From the NCBI GenBank assembly GCA_017555585.1, contig JAFZGA010000017.1, positions 1 through 48,119 of the forward strand: a stretch of 48,119 nucleotides of DNA, given 5' to 3'. Made by a program: the position numbers and the translations under genes. The stretch is from Bacteroidaceae bacterium (GTDB lineage: Bacteria; Bacteroidota; Bacteroidia; Bacteroidales; Bacteroidaceae). The notes below the pieces were generated by a model, which saw only the letters and a program-made list of their open reading frames with translations, was not told the DNA's origin and searched no databases. Positions 30,983 to 39,502 of this stretch are shown one piece after another (the first letter of the stretch is position 1; every line of letters begins with the position of its first letter).

Positions 30983-32278
30983 TTAATAATATATATCAAA
31001 CAAATCGTAGTAGTCTTCAGCAAGTCTCTCGAACGCCTTGATAAGATTTCTGAAATCCTGCTCATTGAAGAACTCCTCTACGCTGTAAGATGTTTCATCA
31101 TCAAATACAATTGATACAACAGCAACAAGGTAATAATCGTAATAGTCCTCAACAACCATCGGAATCAATTTAATTACAGCAGATTCTTTCTTAGAATTGT
31201 TGTAATATAGTTTTAGATCGATCATCTGGTTGAGTTTCTCTACGTTCTGCTTGAATTCTTTTTCTTTTGTATACTCTCTATCAAAAGTTTCTTCATACTG
31301 TTTGATGAGTTCTACGATATCACCCTTAATTGAACCCTTTATCTGTACATTTCCTGTAATGTCAATGTTCAGGATACTATTTTCAGCACCATAAAAATCA
31401 TTATTTGAAATATCAAGATCAGAAGACAAGCTTACTTTCACCAAAGAGTTTGAACCCTTTTTAATGCTGGCAACAACTTCACTACCCTTTTCTGGAGCAT
31501 ACTTAATCTTATCAAGATTTACAGAATAATTATTTACCTCACACTTTACAGATACATTATATTTGTCCTTTCTCAAATTTACTTCTCTGTCGGCCATTGA
31601 CAAATCTGTTTCAACTGTAACTTTTGAAACAGCCTTGCCATTCTGCTCAAATGAAACTGTAAGTTTCTCTGGAATAGACAAATACATTAAAGCACAATCG
31701 TAGAACAATGTATCCTCATCCCATGTCGTTTCATAATATTCCTCGCCAACAAATACCTCTTTTGATTTACCGCTTGTCGCAAGTTTAAATACACAAGGAT
31801 TACCATTGTTATCTGTTACATGAAATGAAAGGTCATTAGCTTCTGTATATTTCCATTTACCATTTTTTGCTTCGAATTTACCGGTAAAGTTTGAAGCCGC
31901 AAACAAGACCTCGTAGTTATTATATGCATATGTATAATAATCACTCATATAATACTCTGTACCTATAAAGGACGCTGTTATAGCATTATAGCAATCATCT
32001 GCCCATTTTTCAATCTCACTATAATCGTAATTATATTCCGAATATTTTTCAGCAAGTTCTGTAGCGAGCTTTGAAACGTCTTCAAAATTGCTTGCAGACA
32101 ACTCATTAGCAAGATTTACGCCAACCTCTTCCAATCTCTTCTTTTGCTCCTCAGGAGTTACAGGAATTGTAGACGAAAACTGATTTTCATTTTCATCATT
32201 TTGTACTGTTTCATCACATGAGACAAACATAAATGTCGTAGCAAAAGATGCTAAGAACAAATAAAAAAACTTTTTCAT
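30983..32278 (-). CDS. Uncharacterised acidic lipoprotein
   Basis: The 431-residue protein has a lipoprotein signal peptide with lipobox MFVSC (Cys21), followed by an acidic, Asn-rich linker, as in surface-exposed Bacteroidota lipoproteins. The mature protein is rich in Glu, Asp and Tyr. It has a helical N-terminal third, then a beta-rich middle (LSFHVTDNNGNPCVFKLATSG, TVSFEQNGKAVSKVTVETDL) and a strongly acidic, Tyr-rich C-terminus (YYDLFDIYY). I do not recognise a family and see no catalytic motif. A TAAATTTG -7 box lies upstream (complement of 32362-32369). The adjacent receptor/DUF4249 pair suggests an envelope role, but the link is only positional. Confidence 0.7.
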   Translation of the reverse strand: MKKFFYLFLASFATTFMFVSCDETVQNDENENQFSSTIPVTPEEQKKRLEEVGVNLANELSASNFEDVSKLATELAEKYSEYNYDYSEIEKWADDCYNAITASFIGTEYYMSDYYTYAYNNYEVLFAASNFTGKFEAKNGKWKYTEANDLSFHVTDNNGNPCVFKLATSGKSKEVFVGEEYYETTWDEDTLFYDCALMYLSIPEKLTVSFEQNGKAVSKVTVETDLSMADREVNLRKDKYNVSVKCEVNNYSVNLDKIKYAPEKGSEVVASIKKGSNSLVKVSLSSDLDISNNDFYGAENSILNIDITGNVQIKGSIKGDIVELIKQYEETFDREYTKEKEFKQNVEKLNQMIDLKLYYNNSKKESAVIKLIPMVVEDYYDYYLVAVVSIVFDDETSYSVEEFFNEQDFRNLIKAFERLAEDYYDLFDIYY

Positions 32279-32361
32279 AAAATTAGTATTTAAATAAAAT
32301 TGATATTGTCTTTATTTCTTAGAAGCATATACCATGCCTTATAACAGGACTATCTTCTTCG

Positions 32362-32369
32362 CAAATTTA
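32362..32369 (-). promoter_or_regulatory. -7 box for the acidic lipoprotein gene
   Basis: The complement reads TAAATTTG, a perfect -7 element about 84 bases upstream of the start; no -33 TTTG at regular spacing is present. The remaining divergent intergenic DNA (to 32534) is AT-rich. It carries TATTTTTG (32493-32500) and TATCTTCG (32502-32509) facing the GH92 gene. Confidence 0.5.
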
Positions 32370-32534
32370 TAAAAAAAATTAAAAACAGATATAATATGTA
32401 AAACTATTTTTATGTTTTAAGCTGTTATTTTAAAACAACATTTTTTTGACCAGGCCAATAAAATAAGCCATAAACAGAGCGTCTTAATCCCCTATTTTTG
32501 TTATCTTCGCAAAAAGCGAAAAAACCGAGACACA

Positions 32535-34703
32535 ATGAGATATATACTGAAACTACTGTTCATTATCATTATTGTATCGTGCAAGACAAACACCAATGAC
32601 TATGCTTCACTTGTGAATCCACTTGTCGGTACCGACTACAAAGGCAACGTATACCCCGGAGCACAAGCTCCGTTCGGTATGGTACAGTTAAGCCCCGACA
32701 ACGGTCTGCCTGGATGGGATAGGATTGCCGGATACTTCTACCCCGACAGCACTATTGCCGGATTCAGCCACACACATCTGTCGGGTACAGGCGCCGGCGA
32801 TCTCTACGATATAAGTTTCTTGCCTGTAACATTCCCTTTGCAAAAGGCAGGAGCTCCATTAGGAATACACTCCATGTTCAGCCACGAGCGCGAGCAGTGC
32901 GAAGCAGGATATTACCGTGTACACCTCGACAGTTACGGCATTGACGTGGAGCTTACAGCCACCGAACGTTGCGGAATACAACGATACACCTACCCCACCG
33001 ACACGGCAACAGTTCTGCTCAACCTTGCCAAAGCAATGAATTGGGACGCTACTACGGATACACATTTTGCAGTTGTCGACAGTTGCACCATTGAAGGCTA
33101 CCGCTACTCGAACGGCTGGGCAAGAGGACAACAGGTATATTTCAGGACACGTTTTTCGCGTCCTATCGCCACATACAATTGCGACAATGCCATGATCATG
33201 CGCGACGGCAACATATGGATGAAGCCCGGCATTATAGAAATGAAGTTCACACTCGACGAGAGCAGAGAACTGACGGTCGTTACAGCCATCTCGGGCACAG
33301 GACTTGATGGAGCAGCCAAGAACCTGACAACAGAAGCGCCGCACAACAACTTTGACATTTACCGCACCCAGACACGCAATAAGTGGAACAAGGAATTGGG
33401 TAAGATCGAGATCAAAGGCGGAACACACGATCAACGCGTATGCTTCTACACGGCACTGTACCGCACGATGCTTGCACCTACACTGTTCTGCGATGCCGAC
33501 GGTACATATCGCGGTGCCGACGGCAAGAACCACAAAGCCGACGGATGGAAGAACTATTCAACGTTCTCGCTATGGGATACCTTCAGGGCTGCACACCCTT
33601 TATACACTATAACGACACCCGAGAGAGTCGGTGACATGATAAGCTCCTTCATAGCCTTTTACGAACAACACGGACGACTGCCGGTATGGAACATGTGGGG
33701 AAGCGAGACGGACATGATGATAGGCTACCACTCAGTTCCGGTCATTGCCGATGCATATCTTAAAGGAATAGATGGCTTCGATGCAAACAAGGCGCTCGAT
33801 GCATGTATTGCTACAGCCAACAGCGACGAATATCGTGGAATAGGATTCTACAAAAAGAACGGATATGTACCATACGATGTTGCCGACCCCTACAATGCCG
33901 ACAATTGGGCCATGTCACGTACGTTGGAATATGCATTCGACGACTATTGTATAGCACGTATGGCAGAAGCTATGGGACGCAGCAACGTTGCAGAAGAGTT
34001 CTATTCGCGTGCAGGGAACTGGCGTAACCAGTACAATGCAAACACCACATTCATGCAACCGCGCAACAGCAACGGAGAGTTCCAACCGGAATTCACTCCC
34101 GACGAATACACACAGCATATATGCGAGAGCAATGCATGGCACTACATGTGGAGCGTTCAGCACGACATCGACGGTCTCATCAAGCTTATGGGCAGAGAAC
34201 TGTTCGAGCAAAAACTCGACAGCATGTTCACCTACGCCCCAGCCGAGAATGCCGACCTGCCGATATTCAGCACAGGCATGATCGGTCAATACGCCCATGG
34301 CAACGAACCGAGCCACCATGTAGCATACCTGTTCAACAAGATAGGTAAACCGCAGAAGACACAGCAGTATGTCTCGCAGATCATGAACGAACTTTACCGC
34401 AACACACCCGACGGAGTATGTGGCAACGAGGATTGCGGACAGATGTCGGCATGGTATGTGATGAGTGCCATGGGGTTCTACCCTGTTACACCTGTCGGTG
34501 GAGAGTACGAACTGGGTATTCCTCTATTTCCTGAGATCAGGATTCATCTGGACAACGGCAAGACATTTACTATAAAAGCCGACAAGAAAGAGGAATATTA
34601 CAATTGCACAAGCCTCAACGGCAAGAAAGTTGAAGGAACAGGAATAAGACACAACGACATAATGCAAGGAGGAGCTCTTGAATTCAAGTGTGAGTACAAA
34701 TAA
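32535..34703 (+). CDS. GH92-family exo-alpha-mannosidase, lipoprotein
   Basis: The 722-residue protein has a short lipoprotein signal (MRYILKLLFIIIIVSC, Cys16). Family-defining blocks are present: VNPLVGTDYKGNVYPGAQAPFGMVQLSPD and GFSHTHLSGTGAGDLYDISFLP in the N-terminal beta domain. The catalytic-domain sequences GNEPSHHVAYLFN and GNEDCGQMSAWYVMSAMGFYPV follow. GH92 enzymes are calcium-dependent exo-mannosidases that trim alpha-linked mannose, for instance from host or yeast glycans. The linkage preference cannot be decided here. It stands outside any SusCD locus, and its own weak promoter boxes lie 26-42 bases upstream. Confidence 0.93.
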   Translation: MRYILKLLFIIIIVSCKTNTNDYASLVNPLVGTDYKGNVYPGAQAPFGMVQLSPDNGLPGWDRIAGYFYPDSTIAGFSHTHLSGTGAGDLYDISFLPVTFPLQKAGAPLGIHSMFSHEREQCEAGYYRVHLDSYGIDVELTATERCGIQRYTYPTDTATVLLNLAKAMNWDATTDTHFAVVDSCTIEGYRYSNGWARGQQVYFRTRFSRPIATYNCDNAMIMRDGNIWMKPGIIEMKFTLDESRELTVVTAISGTGLDGAAKNLTTEAPHNNFDIYRTQTRNKWNKELGKIEIKGGTHDQRVCFYTALYRTMLAPTLFCDADGTYRGADGKNHKADGWKNYSTFSLWDTFRAAHPLYTITTPERVGDMISSFIAFYEQHGRLPVWNMWGSETDMMIGYHSVPVIADAYLKGIDGFDANKALDACIATANSDEYRGIGFYKKNGYVPYDVADPYNADNWAMSRTLEYAFDDYCIARMAEAMGRSNVAEEFYSRAGNWRNQYNANTTFMQPRNSNGEFQPEFTPDEYTQHICESNAWHYMWSVQHDIDGLIKLMGRELFEQKLDSMFTYAPAENADLPIFSTGMIGQYAHGNEPSHHVAYLFNKIGKPQKTQQYVSQIMNELYRNTPDGVCGNEDCGQMSAWYVMSAMGFYPVTPVGGEYELGIPLFPEIRIHLDNGKTFTIKADKKEEYYNCTSLNGKKVEGTGIRHNDIMQGGALEFKCEYK

Positions 34704-34745
34704 CTGGTCCGACGAGCAAAACATAAAGCATGCTCGGCGCGAGGC

Positions 34746-34920
34746 ATCTTTGAGCTGAAGTTCGAAAATAGTACAAGCTCGCTGCAAAATATCAAAGCAA
34801 GCTTTGTTTATCTTGCTCGCTTATTGATATCTTTGAGCTAAAGCTCGAAGATAATTTGCACTCGCTGTGAAAAATATCGAAGCAAGCTTCATATTTCTCG
34901 CTCGTTTGTTTATATCTTTG
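34746..34920 (+). repeat. Tandem promoter-like repeat upstream of the HAD gene
   Basis: ATCTTTG recurs at 34746, 34829 and 34914, that is with periods of 83 and 85 bases. The intervening sequences match each other imperfectly but recognisably (GAGCTGAAGTTCGAAAATA / GAGCTAAAGCTCGAAGATA; CAAAGCAAGCTTTG / CGAAGCAAGCTTC; TTGCTCGCTTATTGAT / CTCGCTCGTTTGTTTAT). The last copy forms a TATCTTTG -7 box (34913-34920) that can serve the HAD gene at 34983. A related sequence precedes tRNA-Leu. Confidence 0.65.
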
Positions 34921-34982
34921 CCATATCTTAGGATAATTGAACATGCTGTTACAAACAGCCGCATAACACGTACAAAGCCACA

Positions 34983-35678
34983 ATGCAACGATACAAGAAT
35001 CTGTTCATAGACCTTGACGACACGCTATACGACTTCTCGGCCGCATCGCGTGAATCGTTTATGGAAACATACGAGATGCTTGATTACGGACGTTTCTTTG
35101 ATTCGTTCGAGCATTATCTGTCAATCTATGAGCCATACAACCTTGAACTGTGGCACATATACGGCGAAGGCAAAATAACAAAGAGCGAACTGAACAGAAG
35201 ACGATACAGCTATCCGCTTGAAGTTGTAGGAGTGTACGATCAGCAGCTTGCCGACACCTTCTGCCGCGAAGCATTAGGGCGCATCCCCACAAAGAACAAG
35301 CTCATTGACGGAGCTATAGAACTGCTTGAATACCTTCGCCCCAAATACAACATGTACATACTGTCGAACGGATTCAAGGAGCTACAGTCGCACAAGATGC
35401 GTACATCTGGGATTGAAAAGTACTTTGACGCACTGATACTCTCTGAGGACATCGGTGTCAACAAACCCAACCGTGAACTGTACGAATATGCATTGCAAAA
35501 GACAGCCTCAAAGATCGAGGAGAGCATAATGATTGGGGACATGTTCGAGACCGACATCGTGGGGGCTGCCAACATAGCCATGGATCAGATATATTTCAAT
35601 CCTAAGGGAAAGGACAACAACCCGTTTGCTCCAACATATACGGTAACAGAATTGTTGCAGATTAAGAACATATTATAA
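34983..35678 (+). CDS. YjjG-family HAD hydrolase (noncanonical pyrimidine nucleotidase type)
   Basis: The 231-residue protein belongs to the haloacid dehalogenase superfamily. Motif I FIDLDDTLYDF holds the nucleophile Asp and acid/base Asp, motif II is YILSNGFKE, motif III the Lys of GVNKPN, and motif IV MIGDMFETDIVGA. The helical cap at about residues 18-90 fits the YjjG subgroup, which dephosphorylates (non-canonical) pyrimidine nucleoside monophosphates. Substrate assignment is by family only. It is followed 7 bases later by the asparaginase gene, so they likely form an operon driven from the repeat-derived promoter. Confidence 0.85.
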   Translation: MQRYKNLFIDLDDTLYDFSAASRESFMETYEMLDYGRFFDSFEHYLSIYEPYNLELWHIYGEGKITKSELNRRRYSYPLEVVGVYDQQLADTFCREALGRIPTKNKLIDGAIELLEYLRPKYNMYILSNGFKELQSHKMRTSGIEKYFDALILSEDIGVNKPNRELYEYALQKTASKIEESIMIGDMFETDIVGAANIAMDQIYFNPKGKDNNPFAPTYTVTELLQIKNIL

Positions 35679-35685
35679 ATAGATT

Positions 35686-36726
35686 ATGGGCAGAACAGAA
35701 CAAGCATCGATACTTATCATATACACCGGCGGTACCATAGGAATGATACAGAATGCCGAGACAGGTGCGTTGGAGAGTTTCAACTTCGACCATCTGCTGA
35801 AACATGTGCCTGAGCTGAAACGTCTGAACATCAATATCGACTCAAAGACATTCGACCCTCCCATTGATTCATCGGACATGGAACCGGAGCTGTGGAGCCG
35901 TATTGTAGCCATCATAGAAGAGAACTACGAACGGTACGACGGCTTTGTGATACTTCACGGAACCGACACTATGTCGTTCACAGCATCAGCCCTCAGCTTC
36001 ATGCTCGAGGACCTGATGAAACCCGTAATACTCACAGGAAGCCAGCTGCCTATAGGAGCACTGCGCACCGACGGCAAGGAGAACCTCATTACAGCCATAG
36101 AGATTGCAGCAGCAAAGAACCCCGACGGCACACCCATTGTTCCTGAAGTATGTGTATTCTTCCACGAGAAACTCATGCGTGGCAACCGCACTACAAAGGT
36201 GAACTCCGAGAGCTTTGGAGCATTCAACTCCAACAACTACCCTACGCTGGCCAAGGCAGGAACAGAGATACAGTTCCACACCCGCAACATCAAGAAATAT
36301 ATTCCGGGACTCAAGCTCAAGGCACACCACGAGTACTGCAGCAACATAATCATACTGTCGCTCTTCCCCGGAATGCAACAGGAGGTGATTGAGAAACTAC
36401 TCATGGCCAAGGAGCTCAAGGGCATCATTTTCCGCACCTTCGGTGCCGGTAATGCCCCTCACAAGAAATGGCTTATCGACGCACTCTCCAAAGCCACAGC
36501 CGAGGGTAAGATAATTGTCAACATCACCCAATGCGCAGGCGGTAGCGTGCACATGGAACGTTATGAGACAGGCCTGCAGCTACTCAAGGCAGGAGTCATC
36601 AGCGGACACGACTCCACCGTGGAGGCAGCCATAACAAAGCTCATGTACTTGCTCGGCAAGAACCTTCCGACCGAAGAGATACGCCACAGAATGAACATAA
36701 GCTTCGCCGGAGAGATTTCGGTATAA
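35686..36726 (+). CDS. ansA: Type I (cytoplasmic) L-asparaginase
   Basis: The 346-residue enzyme hydrolyses asparagine to aspartate and ammonia. The N-terminal ILIIYTGGTIGM holds the catalytic Thr of the first triad. VILHGTDTMSFTASALSFML holds the second Thr-Asp of the HGTDT motif, followed by KPVILTGSQLPIG with the expected Lys neighbourhood. No signal peptide is present, so it is the cytoplasmic type. A strong hairpin (36731-36763) follows the stop and separates it from the tmRNA gene on the other strand. Confidence 0.94.
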   Translation: MGRTEQASILIIYTGGTIGMIQNAETGALESFNFDHLLKHVPELKRLNINIDSKTFDPPIDSSDMEPELWSRIVAIIEENYERYDGFVILHGTDTMSFTASALSFMLEDLMKPVILTGSQLPIGALRTDGKENLITAIEIAAAKNPDGTPIVPEVCVFFHEKLMRGNRTTKVNSESFGAFNSNNYPTLAKAGTEIQFHTRNIKKYIPGLKLKAHHEYCSNIIILSLFPGMQQEVIEKLLMAKELKGIIFRTFGAGNAPHKKWLIDALSKATAEGKIIVNITQCAGGSVHMERYETGLQLLKAGVISGHDSTVEAAITKLMYLLGKNLPTEEIRHRMNISFAGEISV

Positions 36727-36730
36727 GACA

Positions 36731-36763
36731 AGAGGGTGACTCAAATGTTTTGAGTCACCCTCT
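36731..36763. terminator. Bidirectional hairpin terminator
   Basis: Perfect 15-base arms (36731-36745 / 36749-36763) with a 3-base loop lie 4 bases after the ansA stop and 8 bases from the tmRNA 3' end, so they serve both. Confidence 0.85.
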
Positions 36764-36770
36764 TAACTTG

Positions 36771-37165
36771 TGGAGCTAGAGGGAGTCGAACCCTCGTCCA
36801 AACAGGGAAACAATATGCTTTCTACACGCTTAGTCATCGGTAAGATTTTCGAGCGTAGGCAAGACCGCGACCGCCAACCTGCGCCTTATCCTCTAAAATG
36901 TCGCCGTTGTATCGAGGCCTGCAACGGTTAGTTCCGATTTGCCTGCACCACCATATCGGATTGCTTCGGAACAACAGCGTCCGGGTGATGTCTCGTCCAG
37001 GCACCTGGTGCCCGGATTAAGCTAATCTACTATACTTCGATTAAGCAGCAAGAGCGTAATTGTTATTGCCAGATAAATTTTTGCCAACTCAGATTATAGT
37101 GCGAACCGGCAATGCACTGCGTGCTTACATACCTTTTCTACCCGCTGTCAAATCCAGATAGCCCC
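36771..37165 (-). ncRNA. ssrA: Transfer-messenger RNA (tmRNA)
   Basis: On the minus strand the molecule begins GGGGCTATCTGGATTTGACAG (37165) and ends with a tRNA-like GGTTCGACTCCCTC T-arm and TAGCTCC-A (36771). The 7-bp acceptor stem pairs GGGGCTA with TAGCTCC (one G-U). The terminal CCA is not encoded. The tag frame runs from 37085 to 37041: GGC resume codon after TGAGTT, giving GKNLSGNNNYALAA and a TAA stop. It rescues ribosomes stalled on broken mRNAs and marks the peptides for proteolysis. Confidence 0.96.
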
Positions 37166-37177
37166 GATATAGTAAGA

Positions 37178-37190
37178 GAGTGCAAAGTTA
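37178..37190 (-). promoter_or_regulatory. tmRNA promoter -7 box with GCACTC discriminator
   Basis: The complement reads TAACTTTGCACTC: a perfect TAnnTTTG followed by the GCACTC also found at the rRNA and tRNA-Leu promoters. It lies just upstream of the mature 5' end at 37165, consistent with a short leader removed by RNase P. Confidence 0.7.
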
Positions 37191-37263
37191 TAGGCATTTT
37201 TCCTTTTTTGCAACAGCTTTAATTCTTTTTATCGTTTTTAGACGATTTATATTATAAATAATG

Positions 37264-37400
37264 TATTTTTGCATGGTATTATATGTGGAGACGGCATACC
37301 GTGTTCACATTAAGAACCAATCAAGAATACAGCTGTTGTTCAGGAGCATATAACACGTCGGGGCAACATCTATATCATTTTCAAAAGAATTGCACACACT
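37264..37400 (+). promoter_or_regulatory. Promoter -7 box and structured leader of mntP
   Basis: TATTTTTG (37264-37271) is a consensus -7 box; it leaves a ~123-base leader without an ORF. ATGTG-GAG-ACGG-CATA-CCGT-GTT-CACAT (37283-37310) forms an extended hairpin. The CGTGTT in its right arm can pair instead with AACACG near 37353. Manganese exporters are often controlled by leader riboswitches, but I do not see the conserved core of the yybP-ykoY class, so this stays a candidate only. Confidence 0.35.
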
Positions 37401-37976
37401 ATGACACATATCGAGGTTTGGCTCATGGCGTTGGCTCTTGCCATGGACTGCTTTGCAGTTTCCATTGCAAGCGGTATAATTTTCAAGAAAATCATATGGC
37501 GACCGATGCTGACCATGGCATTACTGTTCGGCTTTTTCCAGGCAGTGAATCCGTTCCTTGGCTGGTATGGTACCGACCTGTGCCGTAACATCATCGAGAG
37601 TGTTGACCATTGGCTTGCATTTGCAATACTTGGTTTCCTTGGTGTACGCATGATTATCGAATCATTCAAAGAGGAAGAGAAAAGACGTTTCAACCCTCGT
37701 CGCTACAAGGTGATATTCACTCTGGCTATAGCAACAAGCATCGATGCCCTCGCTGTAGGCATTTCATTCTCGTGCATGGGCTACCACACAGCCACTTCGC
37801 TATGCTATCCGCTTGCTGTCATATTCTTTGTCTCGTTCGTGATGTCGGCGATAGGTCTGGGACTCGGACTGAAATTCGGTAAAGGATTTGCCAAAAGAGT
37901 GCGTGCCGAGATGTGGGGCGGAATAATTCTGCTGTTCATTGGGGCAAGAGTGCTGTTTGAACATCTTACTGCCTAA
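37401..37976 (+). CDS. mntP: MntP-family manganese efflux pump
   Basis: The 191-residue membrane protein has six helices arranged as two inverted halves. The duplicated acidic motifs are visible: ALAMDCFAVSIASG near residue 12 and ATSIDALAVGISFS near residue 112, each with the conserved Asp. It exports excess Mn2+ from the cytoplasm. Only 3 bases separate its stop from the start of the cytochrome c assembly gene, so they are co-transcribed. Regulation by its long leader is possible. Confidence 0.92.
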   Translation: MTHIEVWLMALALAMDCFAVSIASGIIFKKIIWRPMLTMALLFGFFQAVNPFLGWYGTDLCRNIIESVDHWLAFAILGFLGVRMIIESFKEEEKRRFNPRRYKVIFTLAIATSIDALAVGISFSCMGYHTATSLCYPLAVIFFVSFVMSAIGLGLGLKFGKGFAKRVRAEMWGGIILLFIGARVLFEHLTA

Positions 37977-37979
37977 TCT

Positions 37980-39386
37980 ATGAAAACACCGTTTCTCAAG
38001 ATCATGGCATTCGGAAGCATGGGGTTGCTCATGCTTGTACTCATTGCCGCGACACTGCTTGAGAAACTATACGGAACATCATTTGCCATTGGCAATATAT
38101 ATCACTCTGCATGGTTCATTGCCATATGGTCGTTGCTTGCCGTCTCCGCAATGACCTATACGTTACGTGTTTCAAGACGCCTGACGCTGACGATGCTCCA
38201 TGCATCGTTCGCGATAATATTGGTTGGAGCGTTCGTGTCGTTCATGACATCAAGACACGGAAGCATAGTACTTGCCAAAGAGGCAGTACCTGCCTCGATG
38301 TTCACTACACCACATGGCGAATTGGAGAAGCTGCCGTTCAGCCTGCAACTTGCCGACATTGATACCGTATACTCGAAAGGCGACGGACAACATCGCGACT
38401 ACGTGGCACGTATCACCGTCAACGACAAGAAAGAGAGCGATACACGCACTATATCACTGAACAATCCATTGAAAAAAAATGGGTATTCACTTTGTATCAA
38501 AGGGGTGACAGACGGTCACCTTTCGTTGCTCGTATCACATGATACCATAGGATTGCCTATAAGCTATGCCGGATATCTGATGATGTTCGTTTCGTTCATA
38601 ATGCTGTTTCTTGACAAGAGAAGCGGTTTCAATGCCTTGTTGCAACAGACGAGAGGTGAAATAAAAAAATCGGCAAAAAAAGAGAAAGATCGCATGAACT
38701 TAGAAATTCTCACCAGAAAAATGTGGGCATTGTTACCGTGCTCTTTCATATTTTTGTGCATACTTTGGTACAGGCGTGGTATATTCCCGGCAACCAATGG
38801 TGTCGAGACACTTATGCTACTTGCTCTTTTTGTAATGTTGCTTGCTGCTGCTTTAAGGCGCCAAAGACACTTCGTGCTGTTGAGTAGAGCACTCATTGTT
38901 GTTGCTGCTATATTTTTTGCAGTTGCAGCGGGAAACCTCGACGGTGACAGAGATGTACAGCCAATCCTTCGCAGTCCATTGTTGGGCATTCACGTAACAA
39001 CAATAATCATAGCCTATGCCCTGCTTGCATGCATAGCCGTCAATGCAGTGATAGCACTATTCCGTAAGGATGCAAAAAGGAGAGCACAACAGACTGTGCT
39101 TGGGCGCATGCTGCTCTACCCTGCAACAATGCTGTTGGCTACAGGCATATTCATAGGTGCCGTATGGGCCAACATTTCATGGGGACGCTACTGGGGCTGG
39201 GATCCTAAAGAGGTATGGGCACTGATAACATTGCTGTGCTGTTCATTCGCATTCCACACACGTTCACTGCCATTCATGGCAAAACCAAAGTTCTTTCATA
39301 TATATTGCATTGCCGTATTTATGATAATGCTATTTACCTACTTCGGTGTCAATTATCTGCTTGGCGGCATGCACAGCTACATGTAG
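37980..39386 (+). CDS. ResB/CcsA-type cytochrome c biogenesis protein (fusion)
   Basis: The 468-residue membrane protein is built from two parts. The N-terminal half resembles ResB/CcsB, with helices near 8-30, 45-62, 75-90 and 193-210 and a periplasmic beta segment between ~95 and 190. The C-terminal half, from about 245, is CcsA, with six or more helices. The heme-handling WWD motif WGRYWGWDPKEVWAL is clear, flanked by histidines in LLGIHVTTII and FAFHTRSL, as in System II cytochrome c synthases that attach heme to CXXCH proteins. In related genomes such fusions accompany nrfHA nitrite reductase, which is absent here. The gene is tightly coupled to mntP. Confidence 0.86.
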   Translation: MKTPFLKIMAFGSMGLLMLVLIAATLLEKLYGTSFAIGNIYHSAWFIAIWSLLAVSAMTYTLRVSRRLTLTMLHASFAIILVGAFVSFMTSRHGSIVLAKEAVPASMFTTPHGELEKLPFSLQLADIDTVYSKGDGQHRDYVARITVNDKKESDTRTISLNNPLKKNGYSLCIKGVTDGHLSLLVSHDTIGLPISYAGYLMMFVSFIMLFLDKRSGFNALLQQTRGEIKKSAKKEKDRMNLEILTRKMWALLPCSFIFLCILWYRRGIFPATNGVETLMLLALFVMLLAAALRRQRHFVLLSRALIVVAAIFFAVAAGNLDGDRDVQPILRSPLLGIHVTTIIIAYALLACIAVNAVIALFRKDAKRRAQQTVLGRMLLYPATMLLATGIFIGAVWANISWGRYWGWDPKEVWALITLLCCSFAFHTRSLPFMAKPKFFHIYCIAVFMIMLFTYFGVNYLLGGMHSYM

Positions 39387-39442
39387 CGAGGTGACATTTA
39401 AACCACTTTCTGTACTTTTAAGACTATTTTGTTCTTTTTCGG

Positions 39443-39473
39443 TTTGCAAAGATGCTGTTTTTGACTATATTTG
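39443..39473 (+). promoter_or_regulatory. Promoter of the AraC-family regulator
   Basis: TTTG (39443-39446), 19 bases, TATATTTG (39466-39473) matches the Bacteroidota consensus exactly in both boxes and spacing. It sits over the in-frame ATG at 39452, showing that translation must start later, at 39503. Confidence 0.85.
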
Positions 39474-39502
39474 CAGTGCTCAAATTTGAAAAAACAGATA
39501 CT

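Noticed and set aside
34746-34920. Regular repeats considered as a CRISPR array
   Set aside because: Period of 83-85 bases with degenerate units throughout, no short exact repeats with unique spacers, and no cas genes.
37272-37400. yybP-ykoY manganese riboswitch
   Set aside because: GTGGAGACGGC and GTCGGGGCAACAT recall parts of the class, but the second conserved loop (AAGACC-type) is missing. Kept only as an uncertain leader.
39452-39502. Longer N-terminus for the AraC regulator
   Set aside because: It overlaps a perfect TTTG-N19-TATATTTG promoter.
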